Part shown: positions 43,087 through 52,289 of the stretch, one piece after another | How positions within the stretch are numbered: position 1 is the first letter of the stretch | How the letters are laid out: each line of letters opens with the position of its first letter | Origin: CAWEDP01 sp963807925 | GTDB lineage: Bacteria > Acidobacteriota > Vicinamibacteria > Vicinamibacterales > CAVVIG01 | Assembly: GCA_963807925.1 (NCBI GenBank) | Contig: CAWEDP010000002.1 | Location: forward strand, 186,001-250,000 | Direction of reading: 5' to 3' | DNA: 64,000 nt | Program-made: the position numbers and the translations under genes | Notes under the pieces: model-generated | The model's input: only the letters and a program-made list of their open reading frames with translations | Database searches by the model: none | What the model was told of the DNA's origin: nothing

Positions 43087-44304
43087 GTGGAAAGCCTGCG
43101 TTACGGCTGGCGGAACCTCTGGCGGAACGTCGCGCGTACTCTCATCACGGTGGCGGCCGCCGCGTTCAGCACGGCAATCCTCATTGCCAGCTTCGCCTTG
43201 ATGGACGGGCTGGTGCGGCACGCGATCTCCAACATCACCAACCTCGACGTCGGCGAGGTGCAGGCGCACGCGCCCGGATACCTCGCGGATCGGTCGATAT
43301 ACCGGAGCCTGTCAGAGCCGGCCGCCATCCTGGCGGCGGCGGGCGAGCGCGGCGTCCCTGCGACGCCGCGGCGACTGGCCGACGGCCTCATCGCATTCGG
43401 GAACCAGTCGGCGGGTGCGCGGTTCTGGGGCATCGATCCGGCGCTCGAGCGCGCCGCCTTCACGCTGGATCGGCATGTCGCCGAAGGACGATTCCTGTCC
43501 GACCGACCCGGACGGCAGATCGTACTCGGGCGCCAGCTCGCGCGGACGATCGACGTCCACGTCGGGTCGGACGTCGTCGTGGTCGTACAAGCGGCGGACG
43601 GATCGCTCGGGAACGACCTGTTCGGGGTCGCGGGGATTCTGGAGAGCGCCGACGAAGACATCGACCGCGCCGGCGCCCTGATGCATCAGGACGACTTCGC
43701 CGAGCTGTTCGCGTCGGGCGACCGGGTCCAGGAGATCGCGCTGAACTCGAAGGGCCGCGTGGGGCTCGATGCGATCGAGCAGCTCGTGCGGACCGCAGAC
43801 CCGCGGGCGGACGTGAAGACCTGGCGCGAGCTGCTGCCGACCTTCTCGGACATGGTCACGCTCTTCGACACGTTCATCTGGATCTTCGGTCTGGTGTTCG
43901 GCCTCGCCGCCGGCCTGGGCGTGATGAACACGATGCTGATGGCGACCTACGAGCGCGTCCGCGAGTTCGGCCTCATCAAGGCCCTCGGCGGCACTCCCGG
44001 GCGCATCGTCCGCGACGTGGCGGTTGAGGCGTTCGTGCTGGCGATCCTCGGCGTGATGCTGGGCGTCGTCGTCGGGCTCGTCGGCGCCGTGTATCTGCAA
44101 CGGACCGGCATCGACACGAGCCGATGGGCCGGGACGTTCTCGATCGGCGGCGTCGCCTTCGATCCGGTCTGGCGGGCCGCCATCACGCCGCGGGGCATCG
44201 TCGTACCGGTGGTGGTCATGCTGGCGGCCGCGATCCTCCCGTCGCTGTATCCGGCCGCGATCGCGGCGCGACTGGATCCGGTTCGGGCGATGAACCGCGT
44301 GTGA
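43087..44304 (+). CDS. ABC transporter permease (FtsX/MacB type) 1
   Basis: 405 aa, from GTG 43087. One membrane helix near the N-terminus (TLITVAAAAFSTAILIASFA), a large periplasmic domain (MacB_PCD, about 45-255), then three helices containing IFGLVFGLAAGLGVMNTML, AFVLAILGVMLGVVVGLVG and VVPVVVMLAAAILPSLYPA, and the family end ARLDPVRAMNRV. This topology is MacB/LolE-like. It follows the LolA-like gene by 17 bases and pairs with the second permease. Confidence 0.9.
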   Translation: MESLRYGWRNLWRNVARTLITVAAAAFSTAILIASFALMDGLVRHAISNITNLDVGEVQAHAPGYLADRSIYRSLSEPAAILAAAGERGVPATPRRLADGLIAFGNQSAGARFWGIDPALERAAFTLDRHVAEGRFLSDRPGRQIVLGRQLARTIDVHVGSDVVVVVQAADGSLGNDLFGVAGILESADEDIDRAGALMHQDDFAELFASGDRVQEIALNSKGRVGLDAIEQLVRTADPRADVKTWRELLPTFSDMVTLFDTFIWIFGLVFGLAAGLGVMNTMLMATYERVREFGLIKALGGTPGRIVRDVAVEAFVLAILGVMLGVVVGLVGAVYLQRTGIDTSRWAGTFSIGGVAFDPVWRAAITPRGIVVPVVVMLAAAILPSLYPAAIAARLDPVRAMNRV

Positions 44305-44311
44305 AACGCAG

Positions 44312-45538
44312 ATGACCGGTCGGCTCGCGTGGCGCAGCATCTGGCGGAACCGGCGCCGGACGATCATCACCGTGTCGTCCATCGCGATGGGGCTGGCAGT
44401 TGCCGTCTTCTTCATCGCGATGGCCGAGGGCGTATACGCGCAGCTCATCGATGACGTGGCCCGGATGCAGGCCGGGCACGTCACGCTGGAAGATCCCGGC
44501 TACCGGAGGGCGGCGAGCGTGGCCCTGTGGGTCAGGAATGCCACCGAGCTGCAGGCGCGCATCGCCCAGTTGCCGGGTGTGGCCTTCACCAAGCGTCTCG
44601 TCATCGGTCAGGCGATCGCGCGTTCGGCGGCCGGCACGGTCGGCGTCGCGCTGACGGGCGTCGAACCGTCGGTCGAGTTGCAACACTCTCCGCTGGCGCG
44701 GCACATGATCAAGGGTGTCTACCTCGCCGAGGGCGATGACGCCGAGGCCGTGATCGGACGCGATCTGGCCACCCGCCTGAACCTGGACGTCGGCAAGAAG
44801 CTCGTGCTCACGGCGAACGACGTCGACGGCAACCTCGTCGACGAGCTGTGCCGCGTCAAGGGCATCTTCGAGTCGGGGTCGCCTGACATCGACGGCCACG
44901 TCATTCAGCTTCCGATCGTCTTTGCCGGCCGGCTGTTCCGGCTCCCTGAAAGTGGAGCGACCCAAATCGGGGTGGTTCTCGAGCGCCCGCAGGATCAGGC
45001 CGCGATGATGCGGCAGATCCGTGAGGCGGTCGGCCGAAAGGATGTCGCGGTGAGGCCCTGGCAGGACATCCAACCGGCGATTGCCTCGTACATCCGCCTC
45101 GATCAGGGCTCGAACTGGATTTTCCAGGCGCTCCTCGTCATCCTCGTGCTGTTCACCATCTTCAACACGGTGCTGATGTCGGTGCTCGAACGGCAGCGCG
45201 AGTTCGCCATGCTGCTCGCGCTCGGGACGCGACCGGCGGACCTGCGGTGGCAGGTGTTCCTCGAAACCTTCTATCTCGCGGTGATCGGCTGCGCGATCGG
45301 GCTGGCCGTCGGTGGCGGAGCGGCGTGGGCGCTGGAAGTGCGGGGACTCGACCTTCGCACGTTCTACCCGCATGGCGTGACGATCTCGGGCTTCGCGATC
45401 GATCCCGTCCTGCGCGCCAGGGTCACGACGCGTGTGCTCGGGGTGACGACCGGCATCGTGCTGGCGGCGGTCCTGAGCCTCGGGCTCATCCCGATGCGTC
45501 AGGCCACCCGGCTGCGGATTGTCGAATGGCTGCGGTAA
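44312..45538 (+). CDS. ABC transporter permease (FtsX/MacB type) 2
   Basis: 408 aa with the same plan: N-terminal helix (TIITVSSIAMGLAVAVFFIA), periplasmic domain, and three C-terminal helices (WIFQALLVILVLFTIFNTVL, LAVIGCAIGLAVGGGAAW, LGVTTGIVLAAVLSLGLIP). Contains the coupling motif region LALGTRPADLRW that contacts the ATPase. With the first permease it forms a LolCE-like heterodimer. Starts 7 bases after the first permease. Confidence 0.9.
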   Translation: MTGRLAWRSIWRNRRRTIITVSSIAMGLAVAVFFIAMAEGVYAQLIDDVARMQAGHVTLEDPGYRRAASVALWVRNATELQARIAQLPGVAFTKRLVIGQAIARSAAGTVGVALTGVEPSVELQHSPLARHMIKGVYLAEGDDAEAVIGRDLATRLNLDVGKKLVLTANDVDGNLVDELCRVKGIFESGSPDIDGHVIQLPIVFAGRLFRLPESGATQIGVVLERPQDQAAMMRQIREAVGRKDVAVRPWQDIQPAIASYIRLDQGSNWIFQALLVILVLFTIFNTVLMSVLERQREFAMLLALGTRPADLRWQVFLETFYLAVIGCAIGLAVGGGAAWALEVRGLDLRTFYPHGVTISGFAIDPVLRARVTTRVLGVTTGIVLAAVLSLGLIPMRQATRLRIVEWLR

Positions 45539-45545
45539 CGACGCC

Positions 45546-46223
45546 ATGAACCACATCGTCAGCCTCCAGGGCGTGACCAAGGACTACGGCCAGGACGGCG
45601 TCGTCACGCACGCGCTCAAGGGGATCGATCTCGTTCTCGAGCGGGGTGAGTTCACCGCGGTCGTCGGGCCGTCCGGGTCCGGCAAGAGCACGCTGCTCAA
45701 CGTGATTGGAGGCCTCGACCGACCGACCGCCGGCAGCATCCAGGTCGATGGTCGACCGCTCGGCCGCCTCTCCGACACCGAGCTCGGGATTCTGCGGCGC
45801 GACCGGATTGGCTTCATCTTCCAGAACTACAACCTCCTCCCGGTGCTCACCGCGCTCGAGAACGCCGAGTATGTCCTCATGCTGCAGGGCGTCCCCGCCG
45901 GCGATCGGCGGACACGCGTGCTGGCGATGCTCGAGAAGGTCGGGCTCGCCGGACTCCAGGACCGGTTTCCGCGCCAGCTGAGCGGCGGTCAACAGCAGCG
46001 CGTCGCCATCGCGCGCGCGATCGTGGCGAATCCGGCGCTGGTGCTGGCCGACGAGCCGACGGCGAACGTGGATTCCGCAACCGCGCAGGCCCTGCTGGAT
46101 CTGATGCTGCAGATCAACGAGGAACGCGGCATGACGTTTCTCTTTTCCACCCACGATCCGGCGGTCATGGCCCGTGCGCGGCGCCTGCTGGTGTTGAAGG
46201 ACGGCATGTTGACAGGCGCATGA
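45546..46223 (+). CDS. ABC transporter ATP-binding protein (LolD/MacB type)
   Basis: 225 aa. Walker A GPSGSGKS, Q-loop FIFQNYNLLP, signature LSGGQQQRVAIARA, Walker B LVLADEPTANVD, H-loop STHDPAVM. It belongs to the LolD/MacB/FtsE group that powers mechanotransmission or lipoprotein extraction. ATG at 45546 gives MNHIVSLQGVTKDYG. Its stop overlaps the next start by four bases. Confidence 0.93.
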   Translation: MNHIVSLQGVTKDYGQDGVVTHALKGIDLVLERGEFTAVVGPSGSGKSTLLNVIGGLDRPTAGSIQVDGRPLGRLSDTELGILRRDRIGFIFQNYNLLPVLTALENAEYVLMLQGVPAGDRRTRVLAMLEKVGLAGLQDRFPRQLSGGQQQRVAIARAIVANPALVLADEPTANVDSATAQALLDLMLQINEERGMTFLFSTHDPAVMARARRLLVLKDGMLTGA

Positions 46224-47539
46224 TGCGCGGCGTCGGTCAACTGGCGGCGGCGGCGGCGGCGCTCACCACGGTGCTTTCGTCAAACGGCCGGGCGCAGGCG
46301 CCCGGGCAGGACGCTGACGCCGCGCTTCAGCTCGGCGGGAGCGTGCGGACGCTCGGTGCCGCCGTTCAAGGACGTGCGATCGGGCCGGCGACGGCGCCCG
46401 ACGTCGGCGGATTCAGCCAGACGCTGCTGAGACTGACGGCCGAGGCACGTCCGTCCCCTCGCGTGGCGTTCGAGGTTCACTTCGTCCAGTCCTACTCGTA
46501 TGCATCGCCCTCGTCCGGGCTCCAGTCCGGAACGTCGGGCGGCTTCGGCCTGGCGGCAGGAGACAGCCGGTACCGCGCGCTCGATGCCACGGCTGACTGG
46601 CTCGGTCGTCCGACGCAGGTCGCGTCCCTGTGGCTCGATCGGCTGAACGTCAAGCTAACGCTGCCCAGCGCCGATATCACCGTCGGTCGGCAGGCGATTT
46701 CGTTCGGCAAGGCGTATTTCTGGAACCCGCTGGACGAGTTCCTTCCGTTCGACGCCAGACAGTTCGATCGCGACTACAAGGCCGGCGTCGACGCGGTGCG
46801 CATCGACGTCCCGAGCGGTCAATTCTCGGGCGTGAATCTGGTCGCCGCCTTCGGGCGAGAGCTGACGCCGTCGGGCACGTCTCGCGACGGCGACAAGGCG
46901 CTGGCGGCCTCGTGGTACGGTTCCGCCGCCCTCGTTCGCTACTTCACGACGCTCCATGGCTGGGATGCGGCGGGCCAGGCCGGCAAGGTGTACGGAGGCT
47001 ATCAGCTCGGAGGGGCCGTCGCGGGCGAGATCAAGCGCCTCGAGGTGCGTGGCGAGGCGGCATATGTATGGGCGATGCCCAACCCGCCGCTGCCCGCCCC
47101 GCTGTCCGGGCGGCTGATCGACGATCATCTCGTCGCGGTCGGCGGTGTGGGCAGGCGTTTCCAGAACACGCTGTGGATCGAGCTGGAGCACTTTCACAAC
47201 GGCGCCGGGAGCCCGGAGAATCTCGATGCCGCGCTGGTCCGGTTCGCTCGCGGCGCCACGCTCGACCTGGGCCGTGAGATTACGGGGGGCACCGCCTCCT
47301 ACGAGTTTCTTCCGATTGTCACCGGTCAGCTTGCCGCGCTTCATTCGTGGTCGGACGGATCGAGTCAGATCCAGCCCACGGTGAGCTGGTCGGTCGGCGA
47401 CAACAGCGATCTGCTCGCCGGCGTCTCGCTCGGCCTCGGTCCGGCCCCTGTCTCCGATGAGGCGTCGGTTTCACACATCAGGAGCGAGTTCGGCTCGTTT
47501 CCGCGGGCGTACTTTGTCGAGTTCAAGCTGTACTTCTGA
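46220..47539 (+). CDS. Outer-membrane beta-barrel protein of the export operon
   Basis: 439 aa. Signal peptide (1-25, GRAQA), then alternating amphipathic strands (AFEVHFVQSYSYAS, ADITVGRQAISFGKAYFW, SGVNLVAAFGREL) and a terminal Phe (FVEFKLYF), typical of porin-like barrels; DYKAGVDAVRIDVPSG and a central FWNPLDEFLPFD segment resemble DUF1302/alginate-export-type barrels. It is the last gene of the LolA-ABC operon and overlaps the ATPase gene. Probably the outer-membrane acceptor or exit for the transported lipid or glycan. Confidence 0.75.
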   Translation: MMRGVGQLAAAAAALTTVLSSNGRAQAPGQDADAALQLGGSVRTLGAAVQGRAIGPATAPDVGGFSQTLLRLTAEARPSPRVAFEVHFVQSYSYASPSSGLQSGTSGGFGLAAGDSRYRALDATADWLGRPTQVASLWLDRLNVKLTLPSADITVGRQAISFGKAYFWNPLDEFLPFDARQFDRDYKAGVDAVRIDVPSGQFSGVNLVAAFGRELTPSGTSRDGDKALAASWYGSAALVRYFTTLHGWDAAGQAGKVYGGYQLGGAVAGEIKRLEVRGEAAYVWAMPNPPLPAPLSGRLIDDHLVAVGGVGRRFQNTLWIELEHFHNGAGSPENLDAALVRFARGATLDLGREITGGTASYEFLPIVTGQLAALHSWSDGSSQIQPTVSWSVGDNSDLLAGVSLGLGPAPVSDEASVSHIRSEFGSFPRAYFVEFKLYF

Positions 47540-47658
47540 GCCGGAAGGGCGCGAACTCGCATTCGCTCCAAGCTGCCGCCATAATCATCAGGCGCCGGTG
47601 CGCGCGGGCCCTCGATGGGGAAGCAGGCGGCGGGGTCTATCGCGCGGGGAGATTCGTC

Positions 47659-50600
47659 ATGACTGAGCGGCGGACCATCACTGTCGACGGCAACGAAGCG
47701 ACGGCATCGGTCGCGCATCGTGTCAGCGAGGTGATTGCGATCTATCCCATCACGCCGGCATCGCCCATGGGCGAGCTGGCGGACGAATGGTCCAGCCAGG
47801 GCCGCGCGAACCTGTGGCAGAACGTGCCCGCGATCATCGAAATGCAGTCGGAGGGCGGCGCGTCGGGCGCCGTCCATGGCGCGTTGCAGGCCGGCGCCCT
47901 CTGCACGACGTTCACCGCGTCGCAGGGACTGCTCCTGATGGTCCCGAACCTGTTCAAGATTGCCGGCGAGCTGACCTCGTTCGCGATGCACGTGGCGACG
48001 CGCACGGTCGCCACCCACGCGCTGTCGATCTTCTGCGATCACTCGGACATCATGGCCTGCCGGCAGACCGGGTTCGCGATGCTCGGCTCGGCGTCGGTTC
48101 AGGAAGCGCACGATTTCGCGGCCATCGCCCACGCGGCGACGCTCCACGCGCGGGTGCCGTTCATGCACTTCTTCGACGGTTTCCGCACGTCGCACGAAGT
48201 GTCGAAGATCGACGCGCTCGCCGACGACGACCTGCGCGCCCTCATGCCCGAGGAACAGATCGCGGCGCACCGCGCGCGGGCGCTCACGCCCGACCGCCCC
48301 GTGCTGCGCGGGACGGCGCAGAATCCCGACGCGTTCTTCCAGGCGCGCGAGGCGTGCAATCGCTTCTACGAGGCGTGCCCCGGGATCGTGGAGCGCGTCA
48401 TGGCGCAGTTCGCCGATTTGACCGGCCGCCGCTACGGCCTGTTCGAGTACGCAGGGCATCCGGAGGCGGAGCGCGTGCTCGTGATCATGGGGTCGGGCGC
48501 CGACACGGCCCACGAGACGGTCGAGGCGCTCGCCGCCCGCGGCGAGAGGGTCGGCGTCCTCAAGGTCCGGTTGTTTCGTCCGTTCTCGACCCCCGCCTTC
48601 GTGAAGGTGCTGCCGCCATCCCTTCGCGCCATCGCCGTGCTGGACCGGACCAAGGAGCCGGGCTCGGTCGGCGAACCGCTGTATCAGGACGTCGTGACCG
48701 CCCTGGCCGAGGCGCGCGTCGAAGGGCTCACAGCGTTTGCCGTCGAGCCCCGCGTCGTCGGTGGGCGCTACGGACTGTCGTCCAAGGAGTTCACGCCGGC
48801 GATGGTGAAGGCGGTGCTCGACGCCCTCACGGACGATCGGCCGAGGAATCATTTCACCCTCGGCATCGTGGACGACGTGACGCGCACGTCACTGGCCTAT
48901 GACGAATCGTTCAGCACCGAGCCGGACGATGTGGCGACGGCGCTGTTCTACGGCCTGGGCTCGGACGGCACCGTCAGTGCGAACAAGAACTCCATCAAGA
49001 TCCTGGGGGCCGAGACCGACCAGTACGTGCAGGGATACTTCGTCTACGACTCGAAGAAGGCCGGAGCGATGACCGTGTCGCATCTGCGGACGAGCCCCCG
49101 TCCGATCCGGTCGGCGTATCTCATCGGCCGGGCGCGCTTCGTCGCCTGCCATCAGTTCGAGTTCCTCGATCGGATCGACGTGCTCGAGCAGGCCGTCGAG
49201 GGCGCGATCTTCCTGCTGAACGCCCCCGGCCAGGCGGACACCATCTGGGATCGGCTGCCGCGCGAAGTGCAGGAGCAGATCGTCGACAAGCGCCTGAAGT
49301 GTTACGCCATCGACGCCTACGCGGTGGCGCGTCAGGCCGGGCTGGGCGGCCGTATCAACACGATCATGCAAACCTGCTTCTTCGCGATTGCCGGCATCCT
49401 GCCGCGCGAGGAAGCGATCGACCGGATCAAGACGGCCATCGAGAAGAGCTACCGGAAGCGCGGCGCGGAGGTCGTCAGGCGCAATTTCGCCGCGGTCGAC
49501 GCCACGCTGGCGCACCTGCAGGAGCTGACGGTGCCAGCCACCGTCACGGCGACGCGCGGGCGGCCGCCGCTCGTGGCCCCGGAGGCCCCCGACTTCGTGC
49601 AGCGGATGACCGCGGTGCTGATGGCCGGCAAAGGCGATCGGCTGCCGGTGAGCGCGTTTCCGGTGGACGGCACATGGCCGCTCGGCACGGCGAAATGGGA
49701 GAAGCGGAGTCTCGCGATCGAGATCCCGGTCTGGGATCCGGCGGTCTGCATTCAGTGCAACCAGTGCGCGCTGGTCTGCCCGCACGCGGCGATTCGCGCC
49801 AAAGTGTACCAGCCCGGCGCGCTGTCGGGCGCCCCGACGACCTTCAAGTCCGTTCCCTACAAAGGGCTCGAGCTCAGCGAGCGCGCCTACACGATTCAGG
49901 TCGCGCCCGAAGACTGCACCGGGTGCAACCTCTGCGTCACCGTCTGTCCGGCCAAGGACCGCACGAACCCGCGGCACAAGGCGATCGACATGCACCCGCA
50001 ACCGCCGCTGCGGGACGCCGAACGCGAGAACTACGCGTTCTTCCTGAATCTGCCCGAGACGACGCGCACCGACCTGCTGAAGGTCGACCACAAGACGTCG
50101 CAGTTCTTCGAGCCGCTGTTCGAGTACTCGGGTGCCTGCGCCGGCTGCGGCGAAACTCCGTACATCAAACTCCTCACGCAGCTCTTCGGGGATCGGCTGA
50201 TCATGGCCAACGCCACCGGCTGCTCGTCGATCTATGGCGGCAACCTGCCGACGACCCCCTACACCACCAACAGGGACGGCCGCGGCCCGGCGTGGTCCAA
50301 CTCGCTCTTCGAAGACAATGCGGAATTCGGGTTGGGCATGCGGCTCGCCGTCGACAGCCACGCGCGGGCGGCACGCGGGCTGCTCGCGCACCTCGCCGGC
50401 CGGCTCGCCGATACGCTCGTCCGCGGTCTGCTCGACGCGGACCAGTCCACCGAGCCCGGCCTGGCGGCCCAGCGCGAGCGCGTGGTGGCGCTGCGGCAGG
50501 CGCTCGCCCGCGTGGCGACGCCCGAGGCGCGCCGCCTCGAGGATCTGGCCGACTACCTGGTGAAGAAGAGCGTGTGGCTGATGGGTGGGGACGGCTGGGC

Positions 50601-51276
50601 GTACGACATCGGGTACGGCGGGCTCGATCACATCCTGGCGAACCCTTACGACGTCAACGTGCTCGTGCTCGACACGGAGGTCTACTCGAACACGGGCGGC
50701 CAACAGTCGAAGGCGACGCCGCTCGGCGCCGCGGCCAAGTTCGCGGCCGCCGGCAAGGCGGTGCCGAAAAAGGATCTCGGCCTCCTCGCGAACATGTACG
50801 GCCACGTGTACGTGGCGCGGGTCGCCGTCGGGGCCAAGATGCCGCAGACCGTGCAGGCATTCCTGGAGGCGGAAGCCTATCCGGGACCGTCGCTCATCAT
50901 CGCGTACAGCCACTGCATCGCCCACGGCTACGACATGGCGCACGGAGTGGCGCAGCAGAAGCTGGCCGTCAACTCGGGCGTGTGGCCGCTGTTCCGGTTC
51001 GACCCGCGGCGCGTCCCAAAGGGGGAACCGCCGCTGCATCTCGACTACGGCCCGCTCAGGGGGCACGTGGCCGACTACATGCGCAACGAGGCCCGTTTTC
51101 GGGTGGTCGAGCGCACCGATCCGGTCCGCTTCCGAGGCTTTCTGAAGGAAGCGCAGGAAGCGGCCGAGCAGCGGTACGCCGTGTATCAGCAGCTGGCAGG
51201 CATCACGATTCCGCAGGTCGACGCGGTGGTCGATGAGGCGGATGCCCCGTCAACGGCGCAGGACGAGGAGGCCTGA
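47659..51276 (+). CDS. nifJ: Pyruvate:ferredoxin (flavodoxin) oxidoreductase
   Basis: 1205-aa single-chain PFOR: pyruvate + CoA + oxidised ferredoxin to acetyl-CoA + CO2. N-terminal domain YPITPASPMGELADEW; domain II with the CoA-binding region; two 2[4Fe-4S] motifs CIQCNQCALVCP (about 696) and CTGCNLCVTVCPAKD (about 753); the proximal-cluster CAGCGETPY (about 829) and the TPP domain GDGWAYDIGYGG, LDTEVYSNTGGQQSKATP. Length and order match NifJ. An oxygen-sensitive enzyme type, it supports anaerobic or microaerobic growth. The DHOD-like gene follows after 2 bases. Confidence 0.97.
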   Translation: MTERRTITVDGNEATASVAHRVSEVIAIYPITPASPMGELADEWSSQGRANLWQNVPAIIEMQSEGGASGAVHGALQAGALCTTFTASQGLLLMVPNLFKIAGELTSFAMHVATRTVATHALSIFCDHSDIMACRQTGFAMLGSASVQEAHDFAAIAHAATLHARVPFMHFFDGFRTSHEVSKIDALADDDLRALMPEEQIAAHRARALTPDRPVLRGTAQNPDAFFQAREACNRFYEACPGIVERVMAQFADLTGRRYGLFEYAGHPEAERVLVIMGSGADTAHETVEALAARGERVGVLKVRLFRPFSTPAFVKVLPPSLRAIAVLDRTKEPGSVGEPLYQDVVTALAEARVEGLTAFAVEPRVVGGRYGLSSKEFTPAMVKAVLDALTDDRPRNHFTLGIVDDVTRTSLAYDESFSTEPDDVATALFYGLGSDGTVSANKNSIKILGAETDQYVQGYFVYDSKKAGAMTVSHLRTSPRPIRSAYLIGRARFVACHQFEFLDRIDVLEQAVEGAIFLLNAPGQADTIWDRLPREVQEQIVDKRLKCYAIDAYAVARQAGLGGRINTIMQTCFFAIAGILPREEAIDRIKTAIEKSYRKRGAEVVRRNFAAVDATLAHLQELTVPATVTATRGRPPLVAPEAPDFVQRMTAVLMAGKGDRLPVSAFPVDGTWPLGTAKWEKRSLAIEIPVWDPAVCIQCNQCALVCPHAAIRAKVYQPGALSGAPTTFKSVPYKGLELSERAYTIQVAPEDCTGCNLCVTVCPAKDRTNPRHKAIDMHPQPPLRDAERENYAFFLNLPETTRTDLLKVDHKTSQFFEPLFEYSGACAGCGETPYIKLLTQLFGDRLIMANATGCSSIYGGNLPTTPYTTNRDGRGPAWSNSLFEDNAEFGLGMRLAVDSHARAARGLLAHLAGRLADTLVRGLLDADQSTEPGLAAQRERVVALRQALARVATPEARRLEDLADYLVKKSVWLMGGDGWAYDIGYGGLDHILANPYDVNVLVLDTEVYSNTGGQQSKATPLGAAAKFAAAGKAVPKKDLGLLANMYGHVYVARVAVGAKMPQTVQAFLEAEAYPGPSLIIAYSHCIAHGYDMAHGVAQQKLAVNSGVWPLFRFDPRRVPKGEPPLHLDYGPLRGHVADYMRNEARFRVVERTDPVRFRGFLKEAQEAAEQRYAVYQQLAGITIPQVDAVVDEADAPSTAQDEEA

Positions 51277-51278
51277 TC

Positions 51279-52274
51279 ATGGACCTCAGCACCCGGTATC
51301 TCGGCTTCACGCTCCCGCATCCGATCGTGCCGGGCGCCTCCCCGCTTGCCGACGATCTGGATGTCGTCAGGCGCCTCGAGGACGCCGGCGCCCCCGCGAT
51401 CGTCCTGCGGTCGCTCTTCGAGGAGCAGATCACGCGGGAGCAGCTGATCGAAACGGCGGAGCTCGAGGGTCCGAGCGAGTCGTTCGCCGAGGCAACCAGC
51501 TACTTCCCGAGCGCCGATCTGTTCGCGCTCGGCACCGACGAATACCTGGAGCACCTGAGGCGGGTCAAGGAGACGGTCGGCCTGCCGGTCTTCGCGTCCC
51601 TGAACGGATCGACGGCCGGCGGCTGGATCGACTACGCGCGCATGATGCAGGAGGCGGGTGCCGATGCCCTCGAGCTCAACATGTACCGCATCGCGACCAA
51701 TCCCGAGGTCAGCGGAGCCGACATCGAGCGGCAGCTGCTCGAGACGGTCCGGACAGTAAAGCGCGCCGTCACGATTCCAGTCGCGGTCAAGCTCTCGCCG
51801 TTCTTCGCGTCGCTGGCCCATTTCGCGCGCGAGCTCGAGCGCGCCGGGGCCGACGGCCTGATTCTCTTCAACCGCTTCTACCAGCCGGACATCGACGTCG
51901 AGGAGCTGGCGGTGTCACGCCGCCTCCAGTTATCGGATTCCTCGGAGCTGCTGCTTCGTCTCCACTGGACGGCGATCCTGTCGGGCCACGTGGAGGCCTC
52001 GCTCGGCGTCACCGGCGGGGTGCATACGGCCGTCGACGTCCTCAAGGCGACGATGGCCGGAGCGCACGCGACGCAGATGGTCTCGGCCCTCCTGCGACAC
52101 GGCGTCGAGCACCTGTCGCGGGTCCGCCGGGACCTCGTCGAGTGGCTCGAGAAGCACGAGTGGCACTCGCTGGCAGAGATGCGGGGCAACATGAGCTTCT
52201 TCAAGGTGCCCGACCCCGAGGCGTACGAGCGCGGAAACTACATGTTGATGCTACAGAGCTGGCATGAGCCGTGA
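51279..52274 (+). CDS. Dihydroorotate dehydrogenase-like flavoprotein
   Basis: 331-aa TIM-barrel of the DHOD family: STRYLGFTLPHPIVPGASPL, GLPVFASLNGSTAGGWIDYA, ADALELNMYRIATNPEVSG, IPVAVKLSPFFASLAHFA, GLILFNRFYQPDID, LGVTGGVHTAVDVLKATMAG. The catalytic Cys/Ser position of class 1 enzymes is not clear, and pyr genes are absent. These 'DHOD-like' proteins are regularly encoded next to or fused with nifJ, so a redox role with PFOR is more likely than pyrimidine synthesis. Confidence 0.88.
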   Translation: MDLSTRYLGFTLPHPIVPGASPLADDLDVVRRLEDAGAPAIVLRSLFEEQITREQLIETAELEGPSESFAEATSYFPSADLFALGTDEYLEHLRRVKETVGLPVFASLNGSTAGGWIDYARMMQEAGADALELNMYRIATNPEVSGADIERQLLETVRTVKRAVTIPVAVKLSPFFASLAHFARELERAGADGLILFNRFYQPDIDVEELAVSRRLQLSDSSELLLRLHWTAILSGHVEASLGVTGGVHTAVDVLKATMAGAHATQMVSALLRHGVEHLSRVRRDLVEWLEKHEWHSLAEMRGNMSFFKVPDPEAYERGNYMLMLQSWHEP

Positions 52275-52289
52275 TCCGATCGCGTCAGC

